Shown: positions 17,098 to 24,875, counted from the first letter of the stretch. The stretch is DNA of 25,522 nt from Anaeroplasmataceae bacterium (GCA_029050385.1 JAIDMV010000234.1:1-25522); one strand, 5' to 3'. Notes: generated by a model from the letters alone, not told the origin. A program made the numbers and translations.

Positions 17098-18909
17098 TTA
17101 TTTTCCCTCCTTTAAAATAGCATTAAATTCTTCTTCAAGCTCTCCTTGAATTCCCCAAAGTTCTTTATATAAACCTTCTTGAGCGACCAACTCATCGTGC
17201 TTGCCAATTTGAGCAACACTACCTTGATCTAATACTATAATCTGATCTGCTTCCTTAGCAGTAGTTGAACGATGTGTAATAATAATCATTGTTTGATCTT
17301 CACTCTTCTTCTTGAGAGCCTTACGAATCATCAAATCTGTTTTAGTATCTAAGGCAGATAAGGAATCATCAAATATAATAACATTAGAATCCTTTACAAG
17401 CATTCTCGCAATAGCAATTCTTTGTTTCTGTCCTCCAGAGAGGGTTGTTCCTTTTTCTCCAACAATGGTTTTATATCCACGTTCAAACTTTTCAATTTCT
17501 GAATGAATTGCCGCAGTTTTCGCAGCATCATAAATACGCTCTGTTGGAATTCTTGAATCAACAATCGCTACATTATCGTATACAGTTTTAGAAAACAAAA
17601 AAGGGTCTTGAAGAATAAATTTTATATTTTTTCTCAAATGCTTCTTTTCAACATTTCGAATAGAAACTCCATCAATTAAAATATCTCCCTCATTGATTTC
17701 AAGCATTCTTGTAAGCAAATTACAAATCGTAGATTTTCCACTTCCAGTCTTCCCAACAATTGCGATTGTCTGTCCAGGCTTGATATGGAAAGAAACATCT
17801 TTTAATAAGGACTTAGAATCATCCTCAAATTTAAAACAAACATTTTTAAATTCAATATCTCCTGTGATTTCTGGTGTTTCTGTGCCATTCGTTTCAAACT
17901 CTTCAGGAACGCTTAATACTTCATCAATACGATTTGCTGCAACACTTGCCTTACCAAAGGAGGCAATAATTCTTCCTAGTCCTCGCATTGGCCAAATTAA
18001 CATTCCCATAAGTAATAATGCAGCAACGATATCAGCAGAATTTAAAAGATGATCTCTTGCAAGAAATATACCTACACTCATCGTAAGTGCATACTGTAAG
18101 AAAACTAAGAAATCACTACATCCCCAGAACGCAGCCATCACAGTGTTAAACTTACCATTCTTTTTTGTATAAACTTTGTTTGCTTCATCCATCTTTTCAA
18201 ACTCATATTCTTCATTAGCAAAAGCTCTTACTACACGAGCGCTATTGACATTTTCTTGGATAATCGTCGTCATTTTACTTTCGGACTCTTCTATTCTTTG
18301 GAATGCCTTATTACAATATCTAAAATAAATAATTGAAGATGCAGCAGTAATAGGCATACTAATCATACTTACCCACATCAACACTGGAGATATTTGATAA
18401 ACACGATAAGCTCCTATGATTACTGTCACAAATATATCAATTAATCCTGGAATCATACTTGACACAAAGGTTGAAGTTTGATCAACATCCGAAGTTGACC
18501 TTTGAATCAAGTCTCCAATATCTGAATGATTGTGATAGGTATAAGATAAATTCATCACATGATCATAAATCTTTATACGCATATCATATCCAATATAATG
18601 AGCTAAAGCTCCTTGATAATAATTATCTAAAAAACGCAAGACAGAACGAAAAGCCTGTAACACAATCATGCTTGCACCTACAATTAACAAGCAAGTAAGC
18701 ATGTCTTCAATATTATTGTACCAATTCAACAAAAATTTTGGCAAGTCTGTTTTTTGTTCTGTTACTTGATTTATACGTTCAAACGCATATTGTATAAAAA
18801 GGGGTAGATAAGCATATAGCCATTGTAAGATTGTAGACAATGCAACAATAAGCAGCACTAGCCATAAATACTTTTTACTCCATTTCCATAATTTTTTAAT
18901 TCCTTTCAT
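17098..18909 (-). CDS. ABC exporter subunit with degenerate Walker B (fused membrane and ATPase domains)
   Basis: The 603-residue half-transporter has about six membrane helices (first near 15-40, last near 300) and an ATPase. Walker A is GKTGSGKST (386-394) and the signature is a canonical LSGGQ (490-494). The Walker B is IIFDD, so the catalytic Glu is replaced by Asp515, followed by SLSALD. The H-loop ITHR has His546. The Glu-to-Asp change is typical of the degenerate-site partner in heterodimeric exporters such as TM287/288 and BmrCD. The start follows an AGGAGAG site. It lies 29 bases after the Lrp-family gene, separated from it only by a hairpin terminator, so expression may depend on readthrough. 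Confidence 0.93.
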   Translation of the reverse strand: MKGIKKLWKWSKKYLWLVLLIVALSTILQWLYAYLPLFIQYAFERINQVTEQKTDLPKFLLNWYNNIEDMLTCLLIVGASMIVLQAFRSVLRFLDNYYQGALAHYIGYDMRIKIYDHVMNLSYTYHNHSDIGDLIQRSTSDVDQTSTFVSSMIPGLIDIFVTVIIGAYRVYQISPVLMWVSMISMPITAASSIIYFRYCNKAFQRIEESESKMTTIIQENVNSARVVRAFANEEYEFEKMDEANKVYTKKNGKFNTVMAAFWGCSDFLVFLQYALTMSVGIFLARDHLLNSADIVAALLLMGMLIWPMRGLGRIIASFGKASVAANRIDEVLSVPEEFETNGTETPEITGDIEFKNVCFKFEDDSKSLLKDVSFHIKPGQTIAIVGKTGSGKSTICNLLTRMLEINEGDILIDGVSIRNVEKKHLRKNIKFILQDPFLFSKTVYDNVAIVDSRIPTERIYDAAKTAAIHSEIEKFERGYKTIVGEKGTTLSGGQKQRIAIARMLVKDSNVIIFDDSLSALDTKTDLMIRKALKKKSEDQTMIIITHRSTTAKEADQIIVLDQGSVAQIGKHDELVAQEGLYKELWGIQGELEEEFNAILKEGK

Positions 18910-18933
18910 TTCACACTCTCCTAATTTTCACAC

Positions 18934-18957
18934 AAAAAAAGAGCCAATTTGGCTCTT
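18934..18957 (-). terminator. terminator or attenuator between the Lrp-family gene and the ABC genes
   Basis: AAGAGCCA pairs with TGGCTCTT around a 3-base loop on the minus strand, followed by a run of Ts. There is no room for a promoter between it and the downstream ABC start at 18909, so it probably acts as a partial terminator that lowers ABC expression relative to the regulator. Confidence 0.8.
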
Positions 18958-18965
18958 AAAGTAAT

Positions 18966-19436
18966 TTATTCTAAAGGGAAAGTCGTTCTTTCCTTTTCTG
19001 AACTTACCACAATGGAAGTGTCAATATTGTTGACATAAGGTGCTTTTAACAGCTTATCAAAAACAAAGTTCCGATAAGATTCCAAGTCCTTTGCAACAAT
19101 TTTCAATAGGAAAGATGCATCTCCTGTTATCGTATAACATTCCACTACTTCAGGAAGTTTCTTGGCCTCTTCAATAAAGCCTTGACAATTTTCACGATTA
19201 AAAGGCAGGATGTATACCTTGGCAAAGCAGGTAATTTGAAAGCCTAATTGCTTTTCATCAACGACTACAGTAAATTGCTTTAAGATTTTTTGTTCTTTTA
19301 AATTTTTAACTCGAAGTAAACAGGAAGATGGTGCAAGTCCAATCTTCTTGGATAAATCAATATTGCTGATGGAAGAATCCTGTTGTAATAATTCAACAAT
19401 TTTCTTGTCATATTCATCTAGGTGAACTGTATTCAT
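18966..19436 (-). CDS. Lrp/AsnC family transcriptional regulator
   Basis: The 156-residue protein has an N-terminal winged helix-turn-helix (DEYDKKIVELLQQD, then helices near 24-50 with KKIGLAPSSCLLRVKNL) and a C-terminal RAM ligand-binding domain (about 65-140) with ITGDASFLLKI around Gly105-Asp106. Proteins of this family form octamers and respond to amino acids. The start MNTVHLD is chosen because AAGGAGG lies nine bases upstream; an ATG three codons earlier abuts that site. It lies directly before the ABC exporter genes on the same transcript, so control of that exporter is a reasonable guess. The effector is unknown. Confidence 0.93.
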   Translation of the reverse strand: MNTVHLDEYDKKIVELLQQDSSISNIDLSKKIGLAPSSCLLRVKNLKEQKILKQFTVVVDEKQLGFQITCFAKVYILPFNRENCQGFIEEAKKLPEVVECYTITGDASFLLKIVAKDLESYRNFVFDKLLKAPYVNNIDTSIVVSSEKERTTFPLE

Positions 19437-19469
19437 TTTTCTCATCCTCCTTTCTTAATGTCCTTAATG

Positions 19470-19498
19470 ATTATACCACTCTACTATATTTTTGTAAA
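19470..19498 (-). promoter_or_regulatory. promoter of the Lrp-ABC operon
   Basis: TTTACA (19498-19493), a 17-base spacer and TATAAT (19475-19470) on the minus strand lie about 34 bases upstream of the regulator start. A second TTTACA lies near 19559-19554 without a clear -10. Confidence 0.75.
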
Positions 19499-19561
19499 GA
19501 AAATTCGATAAATATATTTTTTTCTTTTATTTTATTCAACAAATGGCGAATATTTGTAAAG

Positions 19562-20248
19562 TTAAAACTTATTAAAGGCGATAAATTTTGTTTTTGCTGG
19601 ACAAAGATTTTTCAGCATAGGGATAAAGTAAGCATCCCTACGGATACTTGCAATCACTGTAATATTCATATTTTTTCTAAGATATTGAGATAAAAACTTT
19701 TGAAGATTAGGGTCTTCCACTCCTTCAAAACGAACGAATGCCAACATATCAGATGTAAAATAATCATAAAAAATAACAAATATATTTCCGAGTACAGTAA
19801 TTAAATCAATGGATACTCTGATTTGACCAAAGGTATTTAGCATAGCTTCATAAGCCTTAGGAATTAATTCCTCATGGTTTAACTCTAAACACTCTTGATA
19901 TTTCCTATATAAATTATCCACATTACGATCTGAAATCTCTATATTTTTAGTAAAGAAATAATCACAGATTTCTTCTCTACTCATATTTTTTTCTTTTAAT
20001 ACAGCTATTGTACAAATAATTTTTGCAGAATAGGTATATCCTTTAAAAGCTAATTTATTGGCTGTCTGTGAAAAATAAATTTGATTATCCTGACAATTCT
20101 TACATTCATATCCTAAGTTATGTATATGGCTATGCTTACCATTCGTAAAGTAAATCAATTTATTTGATATTGCATATCGATAACTCAATTTATTTCCACA
20201 TTTAGGACAGGTAAGTATTTCGGGTTTATAATATTTCGATACGCTCAT
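19562..20248 (-). CDS. truncated transposase-like protein with N-terminal zinc ribbon
   Basis: The 228-residue protein begins with a four-cysteine zinc ribbon (Cys14, Cys17, Cys49, Cys52). A helical region follows (about 70-115, REEICDYFFTKNIEISDRNVDNLY) that looks like a transposase DNA-binding part. Then comes a beta-rich stretch (SIDLITVLGN at 146-155, VIASIRRDAYF at 198-208) that resembles the start of a DDE/RNase H fold. By my recollection of related transposases, the first catalytic Asp would be Asp148, the second is lost, and the final third of the catalytic domain is absent. The ATG shares one base with the stop of the ROK kinase gene (TAATG), and AAAGGAA lies upstream, so it is coupled to that operon. 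No terminal inverted repeats are seen. The family call is from memory and moderate. Confidence 0.6.
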   Translation of the reverse strand: MSVSKYYKPEILTCPKCGNKLSYRYAISNKLIYFTNGKHSHIHNLGYECKNCQDNQIYFSQTANKLAFKGYTYSAKIICTIAVLKEKNMSREEICDYFFTKNIEISDRNVDNLYRKYQECLELNHEELIPKAYEAMLNTFGQIRVSIDLITVLGNIFVIFYDYFTSDMLAFVRFEGVEDPNLQKFLSQYLRKNMNITVIASIRRDAYFIPMLKNLCPAKTKFIAFNKF

Positions 20249-21144
20249 TACTCTTCCTTTGAAATAAGACCTGCTGCTCCTAGCATTCCTGCATCATTTA
20301 ATAGCTTTGCGGCCTCTATTTTTACATCCTTCACTGCATAGTGTGCTAAAGACTTATAATGTTTCTTTATTGTATCAATCAAAATATCTCCAGCTCTAGA
20401 CACTCCACCGCCAATATAATATACATCCACATCCACTGTAACACTAAGTATTGCAATACATTTGGCAATATAATAAGCAACCTTATTTACAACAAACAAA
20501 CATAATGGATCATTCTGTTTCGCCAAATCAAACACATCCTTAGCAGTAAATTCTGAAGACAATTTTGTTTCGTATTCCTTATAATGATATTTTGCTAAGC
20601 GAACTACACCTGTTGCTGAGGCAACTGTTTCTAAACAGCCTTTCAAACCACATGTACAGGCAAAATTGTATTCCTCTGCAATCACCATATGTCCGGCTTC
20701 TCCAGCTGCACCATGTGTTCCTTCTAAAACCTTACCATTTAATACAATACCACAGCCTACACCTGTCCCCAATGTAATCATACACGCATTTTTGTATTCA
20801 TTATGATAAAGCATTTCTCCTAGTGCTGCAACATTGGCATCATTTTGAGCAGTTACAAAAACGCCAGGAAAATACTTTCCCATTTCAGCAACTAGGTTGA
20901 TATTCTTAATTCCTATATTTGGGAGATTATAAATATAGTTATTGACAACATTTCCAGGCAGACCAAATCCAATACCCTCTATGCTTTGAATACCTTTTTT
21001 AGAAATATATTCTTTTAAAAACAAACTAATATCTTTAAATAAAGTTTCCTTTACTGTAGGTATCTCATATTTATCGATAATTTTATTGGCTTCTACTACA
21101 CCAATTTTAACTGTAGTTCCACCAACATCTATTCCAAATTTCAT
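20248..21144 (-). CDS. ROK family sugar kinase, probably glucokinase
   Basis: The 298-residue protein phosphorylates a sugar with ATP in the cytosol. It has the ATP-binding DVGGTTVK (6-13), catalytic Asp102 in QNDAN, LGTGVGCG (125-132) and the GEAGH motif (Glu149, His152). The ROK zinc site is CTCGLKGC with Cys163, Cys165 and Cys170. There is no DNA-binding domain, so it is a kinase and not a ROK repressor. Glucokinase is the likeliest activity, though fructose, allose and N-acetylmannosamine kinases look similar. The start follows GGAGGT and overlaps the upstream LRAT-like gene by four bases (ATGA). It is third in the pyrG operon. Confidence 0.92.
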   Translation of the reverse strand: MKFGIDVGGTTVKIGVVEANKIIDKYEIPTVKETLFKDISLFLKEYISKKGIQSIEGIGFGLPGNVVNNYIYNLPNIGIKNINLVAEMGKYFPGVFVTAQNDANVAALGEMLYHNEYKNACMITLGTGVGCGIVLNGKVLEGTHGAAGEAGHMVIAEEYNFACTCGLKGCLETVASATGVVRLAKYHYKEYETKLSSEFTAKDVFDLAKQNDPLCLFVVNKVAYYIAKCIAILSVTVDVDVYYIGGGVSRAGDILIDTIKKHYKSLAHYAVKDVKIEAAKLLNDAGMLGAAGLISKEE

Positions 21145-21545
21145 GCTCTTCTACCTCCAAAAAAGAATGATAATACCGATTCAACCTGATTACTTTCTTT
21201 AGTCCCAAAAACACACAAATTTGAAAAATGCTCACAGTTGTTGGAAATAAGATCATAACCACCTTCTCCCAAATGAGATAGTGCACAATCAATGATTTCT
21301 TTTGGTTTTCTCTTTCTTTTTAATTCTTCTTCTGTATAAGTTCTTACCTCTAAAACGCCACCCTTTAAAAATTCTTCTAAAGAGGTTTCAATAATTCTTG
21401 CCGTGCTAGGATCTAATACGTCCGTTTGTCCTGGAGGGGCAAAATGAATTACACTATTTTTAGATGCATATATTCCATGATGAGAATAAAATCCTCTACT
21501 TACACGAATTTGATCCCCATATTTTGGTTCTTTCTTTTCCCACAT
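21141..21545 (-). CDS. LRAT-domain (NlpC/P60 superfamily) protein
   Basis: The 134-residue protein is a small LRAT-type domain. It has GDQIRVSRGFYSHHGIY near the N-terminus with His22 and His23, a second His34 in VIHFAPPG, and the hallmark NNCEHFSNLC with nucleophile Cys104. Eukaryotic relatives are lipid acyltransferases or phospholipases; the role of the bacterial ones is not settled. There is no signal peptide, and the C-terminus has a short hydrophobic VLSFFFG that could touch membrane. I chose the ATG at 21545 because AAGGAA lies 10 bases upstream; a GTG three codons earlier (21554) is too close to it. It lies 14 bases after pyrG and overlaps the ROK gene by four bases. Confidence 0.88.
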   Translation of the reverse strand: MWEKKEPKYGDQIRVSRGFYSHHGIYASKNSVIHFAPPGQTDVLDPSTARIIETSLEEFLKGGVLEVRTYTEEELKRKRKPKEIIDCALSHLGEGGYDLISNNCEHFSNLCVFGTKESNQVESVLSFFFGGRRA

Positions 21546-21559
21546 AAATATCACATTCC

Positions 21560-23161
21560 TTACTTCTTAATTGCTGCCCCAATAAAATCGCGGAATAATG
21601 GGTGAGGACGATATGGTCTAGATGCAAACTCTGGATGGAACTGACAAGCAATGAACCATGGATGATTTTTAAGTTCAACAATTTCTACAAGATGAGTTTC
21701 TGGATTCATTCCAGAAATAACAAAGTTCTCATCAAAAATATCAGAAAATGCCTCATTAAATTCATAGCGATGACGATGACGCTCTTTTATACTATCAGAA
21801 TTATAAGCAAGCATAGTATTTGTATTAGGTGTTATCGAACAATCATACAGACCTAATCGAAGCGTACCACCCATATCCATTCCCATATGCTGATTAGATA
21901 ACTGATGAATAATTGGATGTGGTGTGTTAGGATCTATTTCTGTAGATGAAGCATGCGTATACCCTTTTACATTTTTGGCATATTCAATACAAGCCAGCTG
22001 CATGCCAAAACAAATCCCAAAGAAAGGTACCTGATGTGTTCTACAATACTTTATCGTAAGAATCTTACCATCACTTCCACGTTTACCAAATCCACCAGGA
22101 ACAATTACACCAGCAAATGGTTTTAAACGTTCTTCCACATTTGCTTCTGTGAGTTCGTTTGAATCAATAGGAGTAATTAAAACCTTAACATTATGGTAAT
22201 ACCCAGCAGCCTTTAAAGCTTCATTAACACTTATATAAGCATCTGGCAAAGATATATATTTACCGACTAAGGCGATCTTTACCTCTTCTTTTAAATTCTT
22301 TATTTTTTGAACTAAACTATTCCACTCTGTCATATCAGCTGGTGGTAAATTTAGACCAAAATGTTTGAGTATAATATCATCGATTTTTTGGTTATGTAAA
22401 GAAGTTACAACTTCAAAAAGAATCTTAGAATCTTTTGCTTCAAAAACAGCTCTTCTATCCACGTCACAGAATAAAGCAATTTTTTCTTTCTGTTCCTTTT
22501 TGATAGATACTTCCGTTCTTAATATAATCATATCTGGCTGTATACCCAAACTTCTTAATTCCTTTACAGAATGCTGAGTGGGTTTCGTTTTGATTTCACC
22601 TGCAGCCTTTAAATAAGGGACTAATGTATTATGTATATAAAGTGTATTATGATAACCAAAATCTCTTCTTGCTTGACGAATTGCTTCTAAAAAAGGAAGA
22701 GATTCTATGTCTCCAACAGTACCACCAATTTCTGTGATTACCACATCTGCTTGACTTTCTGTGGCTGCCTGTACAAGCTTTTCCTTAATCGCATTTGTAA
22801 TGTGAGGAATAACCTGAACAGTAGCGCCTAAATACTCGCCCTTTCTTTCCTTGGCAATGACACTTGAATAAATCTTTCCTGCGGTGATATTCGAATTTTT
22901 AGATAAATTTTCATCGATAAATCTTTCATAATGACCTAAATCCAAATCGGTTTCTGCCCCATCATCTGTGACAAAAACTTCGCCATGCTGATAAGGCGAC
23001 ATTGTTCCTGGATCCACATTAATGTATGGATCGAATTTTTGCATGAAAACTTTTAGGCCTCTATTTTTTAATAATCTTCCGATACTTGATGCAGCGATTC
23101 CTTTACCTAAAGAGGAAACCACACCACCTGTAACAAAGATATATTTTGTTTGTTTTTTCAT
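21560..23161 (-). CDS. pyrG: CTP synthase
   Basis: CTP synthase aminates UTP to CTP using glutamine and ATP. The 533-residue protein has the standard length and both domains. The synthetase domain opens with KYIFVTGGVVSSLGKGI and has EIGGTVGDIES near residue 144. The class I glutamine amidotransferase domain has the PGGFGKRG oxyanion segment, nucleophile Cys384 in GICFGMQ, and His509 and Glu511 in FHPEF. The start follows GAGGTGAT. It is first in a four-gene operon with the LRAT-like, ROK and transposase-like genes. The leader starts with GGGC and carries an attenuator-like hairpin, pointing to CTP-sensitive control. In many Bacilli rpoE (RNA polymerase delta) lies directly upstream; it does not here. 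Confidence 0.98.
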   Translation of the reverse strand: MKKQTKYIFVTGGVVSSLGKGIAASSIGRLLKNRGLKVFMQKFDPYINVDPGTMSPYQHGEVFVTDDGAETDLDLGHYERFIDENLSKNSNITAGKIYSSVIAKERKGEYLGATVQVIPHITNAIKEKLVQAATESQADVVITEIGGTVGDIESLPFLEAIRQARRDFGYHNTLYIHNTLVPYLKAAGEIKTKPTQHSVKELRSLGIQPDMIILRTEVSIKKEQKEKIALFCDVDRRAVFEAKDSKILFEVVTSLHNQKIDDIILKHFGLNLPPADMTEWNSLVQKIKNLKEEVKIALVGKYISLPDAYISVNEALKAAGYYHNVKVLITPIDSNELTEANVEERLKPFAGVIVPGGFGKRGSDGKILTIKYCRTHQVPFFGICFGMQLACIEYAKNVKGYTHASSTEIDPNTPHPIIHQLSNQHMGMDMGGTLRLGLYDCSITPNTNTMLAYNSDSIKERHRHRYEFNEAFSDIFDENFVISGMNPETHLVEIVELKNHPWFIACQFHPEFASRPYRPHPLFRDFIGAAIKK

Positions 23162-23173
23162 TCAAATCACCTC

Positions 23174-23214
23174 AAAAAGAAAAACAGCCCCCATGCCAAA
23201 TAAAAAGGGTGCCC
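23174..23214 (-). promoter_or_regulatory. pyrG leader attenuator with GGGC transcription start
   Basis: Seven bases after the -10, the minus strand reads GGGC (23214-23211), then ACCCTTTTT. Bases GCACCC (23212-23207) can pair with GGGGGC (23192-23187) with one A-G mismatch around a 14-base loop. The sequence TGTTTTTCTTTTT follows, just before the ribosome binding site. This is the layout of the B. subtilis pyrG attenuator. There, low CTP causes repeated G addition at the 5' end, and the extra Gs pair with the C/U-rich arm and prevent termination. Confidence 0.65.
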
Positions 23215-23220
23215 TCATAA

Positions 23221-23249
23221 ATTATATTATAAAGGCACTTTTTTTTCAA
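23221..23249 (-). promoter_or_regulatory. pyrG promoter
   Basis: TTGAAA (23249-23244), a 17-base spacer and TATAAT (23226-23221) on the minus strand. The expected start site falls on the first G of GGGC. Confidence 0.8.
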
Positions 23250-23273
23250 TATATTTATTTTCTTAATTCAAGT

Positions 23274-23297
23274 TATCTTGGGAAAGACTGCAAGATA
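23274..23297 (-). terminator. possible weak terminator after the secreted-protein operon
   Basis: TATCTTG pairs with CAAGATA around a 10-base loop, 15 bases after the 23312 stop. It lacks a U-run on the minus strand, so it may only be an RNA 3'-end stabiliser or chance. Confidence 0.25.
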
Positions 23298-23311
23298 CTA
23301 TTTATGTTAAA

Positions 23312-23785
23312 TTAGGCAATCTCTAAATCATTCTTTATATTAATAAATTCTAAACTACCATCTAGATAAGCCTCGATATCTTCATCAACTAATACAACAA
23401 CACCATTTGGTAATATAAAGCTACCATTTTCAGTCACATAATCTGCTTTATTAGCTGATGTGATTTGTGTGAATCCTATCTCTGCCAAGCCACCACATAT
23501 TAAACAATAGGCATATTTATTTTTATTATTTTTAAAAGCATCACTAGAAACCGCATGAGGCAAATCCTTTGTATCCCCACATCCGCATACACCCGTATGC
23601 ATAGTATAATTTTTCCAAGTATATGGTTCGTGATAATTATGATAATGCCTAAAGTATTTCACATAATCAGCCTGACCACCATACATTGGAACATATGGAC
23701 AATAATCTCCATTATGCTCGTATAATCCATAGACACCCCCACTTTGATCTAACAACAACTTGGTTAGAATTTCCACATATCCCAT
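23312..23785 (-). CDS. C-terminal part of the frameshifted secreted protein (out-of-frame remnant)
   Basis: This frame is open from 23785, but only the part after about 23740 continues the upstream protein. It contains VYGLYEHNGDYCPY, then a segment with HTGVCGCG, PHAV and YCLICGG that looks like a small metal-binding or disulfide module, and an unrecognised C-terminus. No ribosome binding site precedes its first ATG, so it is unlikely to be translated alone. Confidence 0.4.
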   Translation of the reverse strand: MGYVEILTKLLLDQSGGVYGLYEHNGDYCPYVPMYGGQADYVKYFRHYHNYHEPYTWKNYTMHTGVCGCGDTKDLPHAVSSDAFKNNKNKYAYCLICGGLAEIGFTQITSANKADYVTENGSFILPNGVVVLVDEDIEAYLDGSLEFINIKNDLEIA

Positions 23786-24353
23786 TAGATGAAACTGATG
23801 AATTATAGCTTATCACAATACCAGAATGTAAATTTGTATCATCCGAAAAATCATTAGGTGTCCCATTGTCATCAAAATAACAAATAATGTCACCATTTTG
23901 AGGTGTTCTCACTTCTGTGTAACTTCCGTCTTTATAATATAAACTTGGATCGTCCATCCAATAAGTATTAGAGGTGGAACTAGAATACCAAGCATAAGAA
24001 TGGCAATTATATTTGTTTGATGCACTACGAAGTCTAATTGCATTAGGAAATTGACTATCACAAGTAGAATTGCATTGATAAATTTCAAATGCTGAAAACT
24101 CTTTATATATACACACCTCAACAGAAGACCCATTAGGAGTAATTACATATGCGGTTTCATGATCATTTGAATACAAGCCAATATCTAACGAGTTATAAGA
24201 TAAAGAACTATCAGGCTCTTCATATTTATTTATAAATAGTGAAAAATCATTTGTAGAAGAGTAACTTTCTTCAGCATGAGCATTTATACCACAGAAACCT
24301 ACCACAACAAAAATAAAAATCATATTTAAGCATAAACTTATAAATTTTTTCAT
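23712..24353 (-). CDS. N-terminal part of the frameshifted secreted NlpC/P60-like protein
   Basis: This 213-residue open frame starts after an AGAGAGGT site. Residues 1-27 form a signal peptide ending AHA. Residues 112-206 hold the catalytic-looking domain: YNCHSYAW with Cys117, WMDDPSLYY, GDIICYFDD, an Asp/Asn-rich loop (160-173) that could bind calcium, and HSGIV with His176. The arrangement fits the NlpC/P60 or CHAP-like cysteine hydrolase fold, which would act on the cell wall or other amide bonds outside the cell. Because Cys117 and His176 lie before the shift, the truncated product might still fold and act, but it lacks the C-terminal part. Confidence 0.6.
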   Translation of the reverse strand: MKKFISLCLNMIFIFVVVGFCGINAHAEESYSSTNDFSLFINKYEEPDSSLSYNSLDIGLYSNDHETAYVITPNGSSVEVCIYKEFSAFEIYQCNSTCDSQFPNAIRLRSASNKYNCHSYAWYSSSTSNTYWMDDPSLYYKDGSYTEVRTPQNGDIICYFDDNGTPNDFSDDTNLHSGIVISYNSSVSSNGICGNSNQVVVRSKWGCLWIIRA

Positions 24354-24364
24354 TTTTTACCTCT

Positions 24365-24612
24365 CTAATTTTTCCAATTATTAAAAAAAATTGAAATTGC
24401 TTCAACATCTATAAAATTATTTTCTGTGTATCTATATAAGTTTTTACTCTCATTTCCATAATAAAGTGCTCCTTGGGTTGTTGTAAAAAAATTATATGCT
24501 ATCGTTTCAGAAGTATCAACAGAAGTAAAATAGAGAGTGAGGAAAAAACCCTTTGTTTTCTCTTTTGAAATATAAAAAACACTAAATTTATTCTTACTCA
24601 TTGTTCCAATAC
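24365..24612 (-). repeat. tandem duplication, identical 248-base block, copy 1
   Basis: This block is identical to 24876-25123, at an offset of 511 bases. The similarity continues less perfectly through the rest of both genes and into the next ribosome binding site, so the duplicated unit was a whole gene with its junction. Confidence 0.95.
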
Positions 24613-24865
24613 TTTCAGGTTTTTTTGAGCAGAATAAAGTTAATATTTGATGAAGTTCCTCTTCATCTTTCGTAACCACAATTTTGCTAGAAGTCTGCTC
24701 TGTTTCTAAGATTGCTGATGTCACATCATACCCTTGTGTTTCTATAGGTAAATAAAATCCATCTTTTTCATACATAACTTCTTTTTCTTGGCATCCTGTT
24801 AAAACAAAAGTTCCAAGCATTAAAGCAAATACAAGACATACTATATTAAGTACTTTTTTCTTCAT
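24365..24865 (-). CDS. small lipoprotein, copy 1 of a tandem pair
   Basis: The 166-residue predicted lipoprotein has a signal peptide ending in the lipobox LTGC, with lipidated Cys25 followed by QEKEV. The mature 140 residues match no family that I know. The start MKKKVLN is chosen because GGGAGGT lies directly upstream; the frame is open 18 codons further, but that stretch lies in the end of copy 2. It lies 10 bases after copy 2 and 11 before the secreted NlpC-like gene. Its last 80 or so residues are identical to copy 2, while the signal peptide and residues about 50-85 differ. Confidence 0.88.
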   Translation of the reverse strand: MKKKVLNIVCLVFALMLGTFVLTGCQEKEVMYEKDGFYLPIETQGYDVTSAILETEQTSSKIVVTKDEEELHQILTLFCSKKPESIGTMSKNKFSVFYISKEKTKGFFLTLYFTSVDTSETIAYNFFTTTQGALYYGNESKNLYRYTENNFIDVEAISIFFNNWKN

Positions 24866-24875
24866 TTTTACCTCC

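Larger units (their letters stand above)
23312..24353 (-). pseudogene. secreted NlpC/P60-like protein, broken by a one-base frameshift
   Basis: Two overlapping reading frames join into one protein if one G is removed from the G5 run at 23740-23736. The sequence then reads SKWG-VYGLYEHNGDYCPY without a break, and 1042 bases become 347 codons (346 residues and a stop). The repaired protein would have a signal peptide, an NCHSYAW/HSGIV cysteine-peptidase-like domain and a C-terminal region with paired-Cys motifs. The first frame stops seven codons after the run. The second frame has no ribosome binding site of its own. The gene lies 11 bases after the second lipoprotein gene, in one operon. A real mutation, a slippage-prone tract or a sequencing error are all possible. 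Confidence 0.75.

Noticed and set aside
23209..23240. Plus-strand hairpin GTGCC...GGCAC followed by eight Ts over the pyrG promoter
   Set aside because: No plus-strand gene ends there, and the T-run is simply the A-rich spacer of the pyrG promoter; the 5-bp stem with a 20-base loop is weak.
23712..23785. Programmed frameshifting in the secreted protein gene
   Set aside because: The needed shift is +1, with no slow codon or stop at the site and no stimulatory structure noticed; a base insertion in the G run is simpler.
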